A stretch of 64,000 bases of DNA from Ctena decussata (Eukaryota > Mollusca > Bivalvia > Lucinida > Lucinidae): contig OZ022510.1 in assembly GCA_963989385.1 (NCBI GenBank), forward strand, positions 33,609,448 to 33,673,447, read 5' to 3'. Made by a program: the position numbers and the translations under genes. Shown piece by piece: positions 21,985-33,496 of this stretch. Positions within the stretch are counted from its first letter, which is position 1, and every line of letters begins with the position of its first letter. Below the pieces are notes generated by a model. It worked only from the letters and a program-made list of their open reading frames with translations, had not been told where the DNA came from and did no database searches.

Positions 21985-23147
21985 ATTCTACACTCAAAAA
22001 TACCGAACAAGACTTAGTATTCTTTTCATTCAAATTCTCCCAACCTTCTTGCCAGCGCGTTCTTGCACCCGCTAATATTCTTAACTGTATATAAGATAAA
22101 TGTAAGTTTTTATGGCGATTTTAGACAGAAAAAAGACGTTACACCGTCTTACGTCTAAAAACGTAACAAAATACGTCTGTAATTGCCAGTGCCGTCAACA
22201 ATTGGACTCCGAAACAGTGAATTGTTGCAGAATAAACATGGAAAAATCCATTGCTTCTATAGGCGCACTGTGTTTGAATTAAAATTAAAGGGCAATACAT
22301 AGATATAATACATTTGCCTATAATACGACACTATAAACAACATGTAAGTAAGCAAAATAAAAGCTGCTGCCTCTGAATAAATAATAATCATTTTTAGTTT
22401 CAGAGGCACAGTTGACTGTTAGATATCGAATCTGTCGTTATATGCTGTATATTGAGAGGTTGTTTGTCGCGAATTCTATGCAGATGAAAAAAATAATAAT
22501 AATAAAAACAAACTTTTGACTGATTTCTGCCATGATGCACTGGATACGCGTGTGACTCCAGAAACCTCTTGGAGAAAACTATAGCTTTACCTTTATATGC
22601 AGCACACCACCAAGACAGTCGAGGAATAGTGCGCATTGACTTATTTTTCTAGTTTTGTTTTTATTGAAAAAAACATGGCAGACATTAATAATTTACTAGA
22701 GATTTAAAACAAAAGAACACTAGAGAAGAATTTGTTTGAGGTGAGTCTAAGTTAATGTCTGCCTTTAATTTCAAGTATTTGAATTAAAGCTCATGAAACA
22801 TTTGAATGTCGGTTAACAAAATAACATGACTCTGTGGATGCCTTTCAAAGTGCGTCAAATGCAAGCCATCTAAATGACAAATGTGAGCATAAACATAGAA
22901 AAGCTAAAACCATGCAAGGAAGCATTAAAGATGCAGCGCCGCTGAAAAATCATACTGAGCATAAGTTATAACAATAAAAAGGTGTAACAAAACGTTGAAA
23001 ATAAATTTTACAATAACGTTCAGAAGCAGCAGAAGTGACGCCGACTAGAGAAAACTTTTTATCACTGGAAGAAAGAAGTCAAATAGAAGGCGATGTCATT
23101 ATGCTATCGGTTGATTTCATTGCCTGTCGTCTTTCTCGGGACATGAG
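21985..23147. other. unassigned AT-rich stretch
   Basis: No gene or long repeat recognised. A phrase GTGAATTGTTGCAG (around 22215) echoes the end of the preceding MITE. Confidence 0.4.
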
Positions 23148-23424
23148 TAATCGCTTCCTGCAGAGACTGTCCGTTACATTTGGCTTCCACAGAGACTGTC
23201 CGCGATCTTTTGCTGCCTGCAGGGACAACTGTCCTCGAAAATTGGCTTCCTGCCGAGACTCTCCGCGTGATTCTGCTTCCTGCCGAGAGCAGAAAGCAGA
23301 AGCACGCGGACAGTCTCTGTAGGAAGCCATTTATCATGTACAGAAGTCTCAGCAGGAAGCAAAAGATCGCGGACAGTCTCGGTGGAAGCCAGATATAACG
23401 GACAGTCTCTGCAGGAAGCGAATA
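23148..23424. repeat. large palindrome built of mirrored ~30-bp tandem units
   Basis: Four ~30-bp units starting GCTTCCTGCAGAGACTGTCC run forward (from 23152), then four units run backward ending GGACAGTCTC..GGAAGC. The units pair in mirrored order: the first forward unit (ending GTTACATTTG) matches the last inverted one (CAGATATAACGG), the second (CGCGATCTTTTG) the third inverted (AAAAGATCGCGG), and so on, with the centre near 23293. It could form a hairpin of about 130 bp per arm. Open frames on both strands are a by-product of the repeat. Confidence 0.85.
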
Positions 23425-23549
23425 TTGGCGGACTGGTTTATACCCTGTGTTAAAGTGACTCGATGGGGGATGCCTGTTCTCAAGAGTTAATATGAGGCAT
23501 CTTTTACTGGTTTCTCTACCTCGCAGATTACGTCAGTCGGGGAGGAAAT

Positions 23550-23755
23550 GAGCCGCGACCTGACACAACTAACAAATAACATGTGCGCCCAGCGAAGACT
23601 CAGATCAGCCTGGGCATCCGCCGAGTATGCTCAGTCTTTTCTGTCTGCATGGAGCTAGCTCAACTCTTTAGCTATCCTTTAAAGAAAAATTCATAGCAAA
23701 TACTCTCATTATAATGGGTCGCTGCCAAGGCTGATCTGAGTCTTTACTTTAATGC
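23550..23755. mobile_element. MITE (GAGCCGCGACAC family), copy C
   Basis: Left end GAGCCGCGACCTGACACAAC, then GCGCCCAGCGAAGACTCAGA, TCAGCCTGGGCATCCGCC; the inverted arm GCCAAGGCTGATCTGAGTCT is present but the distal right end has decayed. Confidence 0.8.
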
Positions 23756-23826
23756 CTGCCGAGGCCTGGACATCATTTTGTTTGCTCTCAACCGTTTATG
23801 TGTAGGTCACTTAAGCAGTTAATTTA

Positions 23827-24104
23827 AACAAGAGGGCCATGGTGGCCCTGAATCGCTCACCTGAGCATTAATCAGTTCACTGGCTCTGGTGAAGATTTAA
23901 AAGAGTTTTACCATACATGGGAATGGCGGCCACCTTGATCATGTGACCAATATCATTTGAAGAACTTTCAATCCTTTGACCCATATGCAGGCTCCATATG
24001 AAATTCGAGTTTAGTCTGCCCAGTGGTTTCAGAGATGTTTGAAAGTGGTATGGACGGATGACAAAGGCAGCTAACACCAATACTGTAAGGCTCAGGTGAG
24101 CTGA
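23827..24104 (+). mobile_element. hairpin-ended repeat element H1 (single core unit)
   Basis: Starts AACAAGAGGGCCATGGTGGC (hairpin GGGCCA/TGGCCC), then TCGCTCACCTGAGC. One core unit contains TTTTACCATACATGGGAATG, GGCGGCC and CCATATGAAATT, like the 49.7-52.4 kb array. It ends GGACGGATGAC...GGCTCAGGTGAGCTGA. The terminal GCTCACCTGAGC and GCTCAGGTGAGC are complementary. It is the shortest complete member and helps define the family's ends. A pearl/Helitron-like nature is inferred from this architecture. Confidence 0.7.
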
Positions 24105-24264
24105 AAATGGCAGAGTTGCTTCTCCGAAAAGTTCCTGTTCATGTTGATGGATTTGAACTAGACTGAACTAGGCAAACACAGATGATAGAATGGTAGTATC
24201 ATTATCTCACTGTGGTGAAACTAATGTATTCCAAGGAGTTTGTGGCTGGCATCATTGCAATGTT

Positions 24265-27104
24265 AGTTCTTAATATAGATTTGACCTAGTGACCTACCTT
24301 TTGACCTGACATGACCCAGTTTCAAATTTGACCTAGATTAAAGGGAGATAAACATTCTGACAAAGTTTCATGAAGATTGGATTAAAACTGTGCCCTCTTA
24401 GGTGTGCACAAAGTTTTTCTAAGATTTGACCTAGTGACCTAGTTTTTGACCTGACATGACCCAGTTTTAAACTTGGCCTGGATATTGTGAGGATAAACAT
24501 TCTGACAAAGGTTCCTGAAGATTGTATCAAAACTGTGTCCTCTAGAGCGTACACAAGATTTTCCTAAGATCTAACCTAGTTTTTGACCCGACATGACCCA
24601 TTTTCAAACTTGGCCTAGATATTGTGAGGATAAACATTCTGACAAAATTTCAATAGGTTTGGATCAAAACTGTGACCTCTAGAGCATTCACAAGGTTTTC
24701 CTAATATTTGACCTACTTTTTGACCTGACATGACCCAGTTTCAAAGTTGGCCTGGATATTGTAAGAATAAACATTCTGACAAATTTTCATTGATATTGGA
24801 TCAAAACTGTGCCCTCTAAAGCGTATACAAGGTCGTTCTTATATTTGACCTAGTGGCCTAGTTTTTGACCCAAGACAACCCAGTTTCAAACTTTTCTGTT
24901 GCTTGGTCCACCGGGGCTCAACTGGTGACCTTTTTTTGCTTCAGATTTCCAGTGGGGTTGTTTGGCAGGACAGGGATCTCCACCTGTCAGACGGCCCGTT
25001 GTATCTGTTGAGTCCTCGTCTTTGCTTCTTCATGGTGTTGAAATTTGATTTATGTGTTTACCGTGATGATTCATTGACGAGTTAGAGGGTTATCATGCGA
25101 ACCGAACAACCAACTAAATGTTTTGTACCACTTCAGAAACTGAGGGTGAGGTTGGGCCTGTAAAATCGATTTAAGCCCCCCAGTAATTCATTACTGACCG
25201 TTCCAAGGCGGTAGTTCTGTTGTGGTTCTCTGTTGCCTGTTTTTGGTGTCAGAGTTTCTGTGATGTTTTACCTTATGTATGTTCTTATTATTTTTGGTTC
25301 GGTTTGGGTTGCTGAGTGGCCACCTTTTGGGAACAAGCTGCTCACTCGGTTGGCCATATGTTCTCTGTATCTTGATTATTTGTAATCTTAGTTGTTTCTA
25401 ACTATGGTTTGAGGGCTGGATTTGGATTTTGATTGTTTCAGTTCCTGGTCTTTGCATACTTTTTACTTTTACCTAGATTTCATAAAGCCAAACATTCTGA
25501 CAGAGTTTCATGAAGACTGGATCAAAACTGTGTCCTCTAGGGTGTACACCAAAGTTTTCTAAGATTTGACCTAGTGACCTAGTTTTTGACCTGACGTTAC
25601 TCAGTTTCATAGGGGGCTTACATATACCATGGGCAATAAACATTTTGACATAGTTTCATGAAGATTGGATCAAAACTATGCCTTCTAGTGCGTACACAAG
25701 ATTTTTATAAGATTTGACCTAATGACCTAGTTTTTGACCCGACATGACCTGCTTTCAAACTTGGCCTAGAGTTTATAAAGATAAACATTCTGACAAAGTT
25801 TGATAAAGATTGGATCAAAACTGTGTCCTCCAGAGCGTCACAAGGTTTTTCTATGATTTAACCTAATAATCTATTTTTTGACCTGACATGACCCATTTTC
25901 AAACTTGTCCTACATATTATGAGGATAAGCATTCTGACAATGTTTCATGAACTTTGGATCAAAACTGTGCCTTCTAGAGTGTACACAAGGTTTTTCTAAG
26001 ATTTGACCTAGTGACCTAGTTTTTGACCCAACATGACCCAGTTTCGAACTTGGACAAGAGTTTATGGAGATAAACATTCTGACAAAGTTTCAGAAAGATT
26101 GGATTACAACTGTGTCCTCTAGAGCATACACAAAGTTTTTCTATGATTTGACCTAGTGACCTAGTTTTTTACCCATCATGACCCAGTTTCGAATTTGTCC
26201 TGGCTATTATGAGGATATTAATTTGGACAAAAATTCATGAACTTTGGATACATTCTGTGCTTTCTAGAGCGTACACAAGGAATTCAAAGATTCGACCTAG
26301 TGACCTAGTTTTTGACCCGACATGACCCAGTTTCGAACTTGGCCTAGAGTTTAAGTAGATAAACATTCTGACAAAGTTTCAGAAAGATTGGATCAAAACT
26401 GTGTCCTCTAGAGCGTACACAAGCTTTTCTATGATTTGACCTAGTGACCTAGTTTTTGACCAGACATGACCCAGTTTCAAACTTGTTCTAGATATTATGA
26501 GGATATACATTCTGACAAAGTTCCATGATCTTTGAATGAAAACTGTGCCTTCTAGAGCGTACACAAGGTTTTTCTAAGATTTGACCTAGTGACCTAGTTT
26601 TTGACCCGACGTAACCCAGTTTCGAATTTGGCCTAGAATTCATGGAGATAAACATTCTGACAAAGTTTCAGAAAGATTTGATCAAAACTGTGTCCACTAG
26701 AGCGTACACAAGGTTTTTCTATGATTTGACCTAGTGACCTAGTTTTTGACCAGATATGACCCAGTTTCGAAATTGTCCTAGATATTGTGAGGATAAACAT
26801 TCTGACAAAGTTTCATGAACTTTTGATGAAAACTGTGCCTTCTAGAGCGTACACAAGGTTTTTCTAAGATTTGACCTAGTGACCTAGTTTTTGACCCGAC
26901 ATGACCCAGTTTCAAACTTGACCTAGAGTTTATAGAGATAAACATTCTGACAAAGTTTCAGAAAGATTGGATCAAAACTGTGCCCGCTAGAGTGTACACA
27001 AGCAAAAGTTGACGGACGTCCGGACGGACGGACGTCCACACGGACGACGGACATCACGGTATCCCAAAAGCTCACCCTGAGCACTTCGTGCTCAGGTGAG
27101 CTAA
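24265..27104 (+). mobile_element. hairpin-ended element H2 with ~137-bp tandem array
   Basis: About sixteen diverged units of ~137 bp. Each holds GATTTGACCTAGTGACCTAG, TTTTTGACC.GACATGACCC, AGATAAACATTCTGACAAAG and CTCTAGAGCGTACACAAG. The array is interrupted at 24896-25464 by a family C repeat. The end carries ACGGACG microsatellite sequence (27010-27055) and the hairpin GCTCACCCTGAGC...GCTCAGGTGAGCTAA (27070-27104). No 5' AACAAGAG head was found; H1 immediately precedes it. No coding capacity. Confidence 0.8.
24896..25464 (+). mobile_element. dispersed repeat family C, full-length copy
   Basis: A 569-bp insertion into the H2 array, flanked by ACTTTT (24890-24895 and 25465-25470); the array phrase CAAACTTGGCCTAGA is split across it. 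It contains the family core GGTGAGGTTGGGCC, AAGCCCCCCAGTAA, CCAAGGCGGTAGTTCTGTTG and GTTGCTGAGTGGCCACCT. It is the only copy here with both boundaries visible. It has no long open frame; SINE-like or non-autonomous LINE origin is possible. Confidence 0.75.
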
Positions 27105-28416
27105 AAAATGCGCATCTGTCGCACTAAATTTGATGGCAGTATCGAACCCTTGAAGCCAAATTTTTCCATTCAAATCCTTGTTGAGTCATCAGTGTTTGAA
27201 TGTAGTATGATTTTATTTGCTTCTTCATATGTCTACTGTATTTAAAGATGTATGTATTGTATCGTATTTGTCTGTAAATATTGTTTAAACCAACAGTACT
27301 TTTAAACGGAATAACCATGACAGGTACCTGTAGTACAAGAATATCCCTGCAGCAACACAACGTAGAATCACACTGAATCAACGTTGTTTCAGTGTCATTG
27401 ATTCAAAGTTGATTAAACGTTGTGTCCCCGACGGACAGAATTGCTCTTTTTGCCTGCCGCTGAATATACGTTGCATTCATTTAACATGATGCCCTTGGGT
27501 TTTGACGTTTGGGTTTGCAGGTCATTGTTCAACTTGAACTAAGATGTGATAAGAACGTGGATATAACATCAAAGATTGCTATTATAGACCGACCCTATTC
27601 AAAGAATGAATGCCTGTTTTTTTTTATTCTGAACAAACATGTTTGCAAGAAATGGCGTTATTTTGATACTTCCTTTCCGCCATGTAATATTTCCGTAGAG
27701 CTTTTTTGGGTTTAACGCAACAAATTAAGGTCTAATTTTATTCCAGACAGTGTTTATTATTCAGATAAGAAAGAATTATACGCGGACTTATCAGGCCTAT
27801 TCTTCAACTCTGTAAGGTCAATACTAAAATATTGTCAGGTAAATAGAACTTATTGACATTTTTGACATGGAAAACACATATAAGCCTGAACATTTGTGCA
27901 TTCGTATTAGATTCTTCACTTTTCGCGTAGACTATAAGTTTCTCCTTGGAAATTAATTCAATAAGTCTAAATAACCAAATCGCTTAGTGCAGATGCACAA
28001 TGTGAATTGAGATTTTTTTGGTTTGCATATGGCTTAAAGGCTTATTTCATGCTATGCCAAATATATTAATTCCACTCACGAAAGACACTGATAAAAACAT
28101 ATGAAAAGGAACTGATGAGCTGCCTCGAGGTGCAGAGATGTCGAAGCGGACGAATTATTGGTTTGCGTTTTCTTACGCAATAAATGAATAGTTTATTATT
28201 ACCTGCAATATTTTGTCATACTCACCACCCGGGAGAATTAATAACATTTGAAAGACAGAATAATTTGAATGTCGCATTGACAGATTATAAACATGTGTGC
28301 TAATCATATTAGAATATTGTAGTTGGCGCTCGTGTCCCACTTCTTTATCAACAGAAGGGTCAAATGTTGAAAGTAGTTGCATCTTCCTCTTTATTTACCT
28401 TTTTGTCTACGTTAAT
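27105..28416. other. unassigned AT-rich stretch
   Basis: No gene recognised. Around 27360-27425 variants of CAACGTTGNTTCA alternate in both orientations, a small internal palindrome cluster. Confidence 0.4.
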
Positions 28417-28482
28417 GAGCCGCGACACGCCAAACTGACGAAGTGGCAAGTGCGTCAGGCGAAGACTCAGGTCAGTCTGGGC
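28417..28482. mobile_element. MITE (GAGCCGCGACAC family), copy D, left end only
   Basis: GAGCCGCGACACGCCAAACT, then GCGAAGACTCAGGTCAGTCT and GGGCATC match the left arm of the family; no right arm follows. Confidence 0.75.
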
Positions 28483-28639
28483 ATCTTGTGTTTCAAATGA
28501 TACGAAAGAATTATGACTACCCTGCCCTGGGCCCTCAGCGATAGTATTTTGCAGACCACTGACCGGCTTTTAATGTTGAGTGTAAAGTTGCTGTTTACGA
28601 GTCATACATTTTGTGCAAGCTGAAAACATACAAATACTT

Positions 28640-29060
28640 ACCAACTAATTGTGTGCACTGCGGCGGAGGGTGAGGGTTAAGGTTTGGGCCCAGTAAACCG
28701 GTTTAAAACCCCAAGAAATTATTACTGACCGTGCCAAGGCGGTACCTTCGTTGCGGTTGCATTTGTTTTATGTTCGGTGCTGTTTAATTTATTGTGTTCC
28801 CATTTTAACCCTTCTATAATAAAAATAGAAAATAGGTAAAATAGTTGTTATAAGTTTTCGTATAATTTGCTTAGTCTGTTGTAATCCTTCTGTTGGTCTA
28901 TTTAGTTCAATAAAGATAGCTGAGTTGCCACCTATTTGGGAAAGAGCTTGTAATTTATTGTTTGTTGGGATGTCCTTTGTAAATCTTTGCCTTTGATGTT
29001 GGGGATAGGGTTTCGGGATCTGATTCAGTCAGGTCCTGAAGCGTAGTTACTCTTTAAATT
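28640..29060 (+). repeat. dispersed repeat family C, copy 4
   Basis: GGCGGAGGGTGAGGGTTAAG, then AAACCGGTTTAAAACCCC, CCAAGGCGGTACCTTCGTTG and GCTGAGTTGCCACCTATTTG, ending near TCAGGTCCTGAAG. It is closest to the inverted copy at 57975-58270, with which it also shares GTTTGTTGGGATGTC. Confidence 0.75.
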
Positions 29061-29864
29061 AACCTGTTTCTTTTGTGTTTTCTTTTTTGAGAAACTAACT
29101 ACCTAGAAGGGGTGTTTGCAAGTGATGAATAACACCTCATTCTGACGGATTACATATTTCTGATACCACCAGTCGTATTTCTTGTTTCCCAGGTAAGTGC
29201 AAGAAGATGAATTGCCTGCACAATGCAATTTTGTACAAGAAATTCATGGGGATTAGATTCATTCTATGTGTACGTGCGCTTGTTTGTGTGCAGAAGAAAA
29301 CAACGGGAAGAGGTGTTGTTATATTTGGTCTTTAAGAATAAAAAACTAGCGGAAATATAGTTAAATTTCGCGTGATTTCTTGCACTTCTCGTTTCGAAAA
29401 GGCATTACAAACATACGTTTGGATTTATTTTTATCAGACATTTATAACTTGAATTTAGTATCTTTTCCGTTTGAGGAATGAGACATATTTTGCAGTGACC
29501 TTCCTTTACCTACGATTTGATCACTATCTTTGACGCCGTATCTTTACTTGCACGCACTATCTAAGGTCCCATAAAAGTACTAGCATAAAATACGATGTGC
29601 AGTAGGAAGACACAGTAAATTATTTATCTGTGATTAAGTAAAATATGTGCAATAAATTTGTGCAAAAGAGTTTCATAGGGCAATAAATCTCACGCAATGA
29701 ATTCGGTAAAGAAGATTATGCTATGTGAAACACCGTTGCCCGATATATACGCAGTTTATTGACATTTTTGTCTAAATCTATATCCAGCCCGAGACAATAA
29801 ATATATCTGCCTCTGTACACAAACATTTTTATGAACACTTGTTACTTTTTGATGAATTACCTTA
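29061..29864. other. unassigned AT-rich stretch
   Basis: No gene or repeat structure recognised. Confidence 0.4.
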
Positions 29865-29962
29865 AACGAAAACACTTACTTGAATATGAACAGGCTTCAA
29901 ATTATAGCTCTTGATTAGCAATAAAATTTGGTGAAAATTTAATGAAAATCGGACTTAAAATA

Positions 29963-32660
29963 AACAAGAGGGCCAAGTGGCCCTGAATCGCTCACCTGAG
30001 CAAAAAGGTTAAAGGTCAAACTAGGGTCACCATTTGAACAAACCTGATAGTTTGCAACCATTTGCAAATGGTGCTGAAGAAGAAGATTTTTGAATATTTT
30101 TCTATGTATTTCTATGGTTCAAACCCAGGACCCCATGGGGCGGGGCCATTTTTACCCTGGTGCCATCACTTTAACAAACTTGGTAAAGGACCACTAGGCA
30201 ATGCATCATACCAAATTTCAAGCATCTACATTATGGGGTTCTTTAGAAGAAGATTTTTAAGTATATTTTAATTTTGAACCAAAGACTCCCTACCCCAGGG
30301 CCATTTTGGATCCCAGGGCCGCCATTTACACAAACTTTGTAAGAGTCCACCAGGCAATTCATTGATTTCAAGCATCTGAGCCAAGTGGTTCTGAAGAAGA
30401 AGAGTTTTGAATATTTTTCTATGTATTTCAATGGTTCAAACCTGGGACTCCCTGCTCCAGGGCAATTTTGGACACTGGGACCACCATTTAAACAAACTTG
30501 ATAAAGGACTATAAGGCAATCCTACATTCCAAATGTCAAGCATCTGAGCCAAGTGGTTCTGAAGAAGAAGATTTTTGAATATTCTTACGACATTGCTGCC
30601 GCAACAAACGGACAAAAGCATAGCTGAAAAAATTCCGGACGTTTGCTGGGATTCGAACCCGGAACTCCGGGGTGATAGTCCAATGCTCTAACCACTGAGC
30701 CAAAGAGTTAACTCCCTGACGCAGCTGTCAGAGATTGAAAATATACGAAGCTATGCGCAAACCTACTATAGTAGATAATTGAAGGTAGGAGAGTTGGCCC
30801 GTAACAATAGTTTTCTATGTATTTCTATGGCTCAAACCCAGGACTCCCTAGGGCGGGGCCATTTTAGACCCTGGGGTCATCAATTGAACAAACTTGGTAA
30901 AAAAAACTACTAGGCAATGCTTAATACCAAATTTCAAGCATATGAGCCATGTGGTTCTGAAGAAGAAGATTTTTGAATATTTTTCTATGTATTTCTATGG
31001 TCAAACCTAGGACTCCCTGCCGCAGGGCCATTTTGGACCCTGAGGCCACCATTTGAACAAACTTGGAAAAGGGCTACTAGGCAATGCATCATACCAAATT
31101 TCAAACATCTAAGCTTGCGGTTCTGTAGAAGAAGATTTTTTGAATATTTTTCATATTTTTCTTTGCATTTCTATGGTTCAAACCTTGGACTCCATGCCAA
31201 GGGGCCATTTTGGACCCTGGGACCACCTTTTGAACAAACTTGGTAAAGGACAATTAGGCAATGCTACATACAAAATTTCAAGCATCTGAGCCTTGAAATT
31301 CTAAAGAAGATTTTTAAATATATTTCTATGTATTTTTATGGTTCAAACCCAGAAACTCCTGGGACAGGCCAGTTTGGACCCTGGGGCCACCATTTGAACA
31401 AACTTGGTGAAGGACCACTAGCAATGCTAAATACCAAATTTCAAACATCTGAGTCGAGCAGTTCTGAAGAAGAAAATTTTTGAATATTTTTCTATGTATT
31501 TCTTTGGTTCAAACCTGGGACTCCCTGCCCCGGGGCCACCATTTGAACAAACTTGGTAGAGGACCACTAGGCAATGCTACATTCCAAATTTCAAGCGTCT
31601 GAGCCAAGCAGTTCTGGAGAAGAAGATTTTTAAGCATATTTTATTTTCGAACCCAAGACCCACTGCCCCAGGGCCATGTTGGACCCTGGGGCCACCATTT
31701 GAACAAACTTGGTAGAGGTTCACTAGGCAATACTATTTACCAAATTTCAAGCATCTGAGCCAAGCAGTTCTGGAGAAGAAGATTTTTAAGTATATTTTAG
31801 TCTCGAACCCAAGACCCCCTGACCCAGGGCCATTTTGGACCCTGGGGCCACCATTTGAACAAACTTGGTAGAGGATCACTAGGCAATACTATATACCAAA
31901 TTTCAAGTATCTGAGCCAAGCAGTTCTGGGGAAGAAGAATTTTAAGTATATTTTAGTCTCGAACCCAAGACCCCCTGCCCCAGGGCCATTTTGGACCCTG
32001 GGGCCACCATTTGAACAAACTTGGTGAAGGACCACTAGGCAATGCTAAATACCAAATTTCAAACATCTGAGTCGAGCAGTTCTGAAGAAGAAAATTTTTG
32101 AATATTTTTCTATGTATTTCTTTGGTTCAAACCTGGGACTCCCTGCCCCGGGGCCACCATTTGAACAAACTTGGTAGACGACCACTAGGCAATGCTACAT
32201 TCCAAATTTCAAGCGTCTGAGCCAAGCAGTTCTGGAGAAGAAGATTTTTAAGCATATTTTATTTTCGGACCCAAGACCCCCTGCCCCAGGGCCATTTTGG
32301 ACCCTGGGGCCACCATTTGAACAAAATTGGTAGAGGATCACTAGGCAATACTATATACCAAATTTCAAGCATCTGAGCCAAGCAGTTCTGGAGAAGAAGA
32401 TTTTTAAGTATATTTTAGTCTCGAACCCAAGACCCCCTGCCCCAGGGCCATTTTGGACTGGGGCCACCATTTGAACATACTTGGTAGAGGTCCACTAGAC
32501 AATGCTTCATACCAAATATCAAAGCCCTAGGCCTAGCGGTTTCAGAGAAGATGTCATTTAAAGCAAATTGTTGACGACGCACGACACACGACGCACGACG
32601 GACGACGGACACTGGGTGATCACAATAGCTCACCCTGAGCCTATGGCTCAGGTGAGCTAA
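29963..32660 (+). mobile_element. hairpin-ended element H3 with ~150-176-bp tandem array
   Basis: Head AACAAGAGGGCCAAGTGGCC, then CGCTCACCTGAGC. About sixteen units follow, each with CCATTTGAACAAACTTGGTA, ACTAGGCAATGCTA, TTTCAAGCATCTGAGCCAAG and AGTTCTGAAGAAGAAG. Spacing of the CCATTTGAACAAACTTGG phrase is 149-176 bp. Two blocks offset by about 618 bp (31395-31800 and 32010-32415) are nearly identical, showing a recent duplication in the array. It ends with ACGACGGACG repeats, then ATAGCTCACCCTGAGCC...GGCTCAGGTGAGCTAA. A SINE interrupts it at 30583-30812. Confidence 0.8.
30583..30812 (-). mobile_element. tRNA-derived SINE (family S2) inside the H3 array
   Basis: On the minus strand: A box TGGCTCAGTGGTTAGAGC (complement of 30686-30703) and B box GGGTTCGAATCCC (complement of 30648-30660), correctly spaced and better preserved than the other heads. 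It interrupts the array phrase TTTTTGAATATTTTTCTATG; flanks AATATT and AATAGT suggest a decayed duplication. It is a different family from the 62.5-kb SINE. Confidence 0.75.
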
Positions 32661-32664
32661 TAAA

Positions 32665-33262
32665 AGCATCGCAAACGACTGCGTGATACCCCACCATGGC
32701 AAACCTTTTTCACACACTGATTTTTCCAGATTTATGCATGTATATAACCGGGGGCAGGAGCAGATAACTCCCAATGGGGAAAATTTGAGCATCACTGGAG
32801 GCTTTCATCACTCTGATCATTTGCTGAAAGTTTCAGTAAAATTGCTTCAAACACTGATTTTATATGGTATTTTTCATGATTTTATACATGTATATAGTCC
32901 CAGGGCAGGGGCAGATAACCCCCGATGATAAAATTTCGGTGCTCATAAAAATGCTTTTGATACTTCTATCATGTTTGTGAATTTTCATCATGATACTCAA
33001 AGTAGTAAAGGAACTAGAGGCCAGAAACCATTTTTTTGTAAATTGACAAGTGCCATAACTCTGTCAGAAATTAACGAAATTGGCCCATTAACAATCCCAA
33101 GCGAGACATTCTCGGTACAAATGCATATGCTAAATTTGAAGAAAATCCATCAGTAAAGTGCGGACGGACATACGGGCGTACGTACGACGGACGGACGGAC
33201 GGACACACGGACGGCCAACGTGAAAACATAATACCCCGCCACTAACGTGTGGCGGGGTATAA
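32665..33262 (+). mobile_element. hairpin-ended element H4, different sequence family
   Basis: Two ~155-bp core units share CACTGATTTT, TTTATGCATGTATATA/TTTATACATGTATATA and GGGGCAGATAACCCC-like text. A (GACG)n tract (33170-33222) follows, then a terminal hairpin ATACCCCGCC..GGCGGGGTAT (33231-33260) and an A-run. The architecture copies H1-H3 but with unrelated sequence; ATACCCCACC near 32687 may be the matching 5' end. Confidence 0.6.
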
Positions 33263-33285
33263 AAAGATATGAATATTTAAAAAAA

Positions 33286-33319
33286 TCAAAATGGCGGTCT
33301 CGGAGGCCGCCATTTTGGA
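33286..33319. promoter_or_regulatory. palindrome with ATGGCGG (YY1-like) arms
   Basis: TCAAAATGGCGGTCTC is mirrored by GAGGCCGCCATTTTGGA. AAAATGGCGGC is close to the known YY1 recognition motif. It is part of a repeat element, so a regulatory role is only a possibility; a single unpaired CAAAATGGCGGTC also occurs at 60393. Confidence 0.45.
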
Positions 33320-33466
33320 AGTTCCTGTCAATAAGAGCAAAAATTGCTTACTTTTACAGTATTATTTAGTTTTAATTGTTTCTTTATGAAGTAAAATATA
33401 GATTTATGCATTTCATTTATCTACAGTTTATTTCAAACTAAAGTTATTTAGGATTTTCATTTTTGA

Positions 33467-33496
33467 CTGTGAGTTTATGACGTCATTAACTCACAG
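33467..33496. promoter_or_regulatory. 30-bp palindrome centred on TGACGTCA
   Basis: CTGTGAGTTTA, then TGACGTCA (33478-33485), then TTAACTCACAG. The centre is the full cAMP-response-element consensus bound by CREB/ATF proteins. It lies in the right part of a TIR element; binding is not shown by the sequence. Confidence 0.5.

Noticed and set aside
23035..23398. Overlapping frames on both strands with repeated peptide units
   Set aside because: They arise from the 30-bp units being a multiple of three in a mirrored palindrome, not from coding selection.
24265..26990. Regular repeats resembling a CRISPR array
   Set aside because: Units of ~137 bp are contiguous tandem copies with no unique spacers, and the sequence is eukaryotic repeat DNA.
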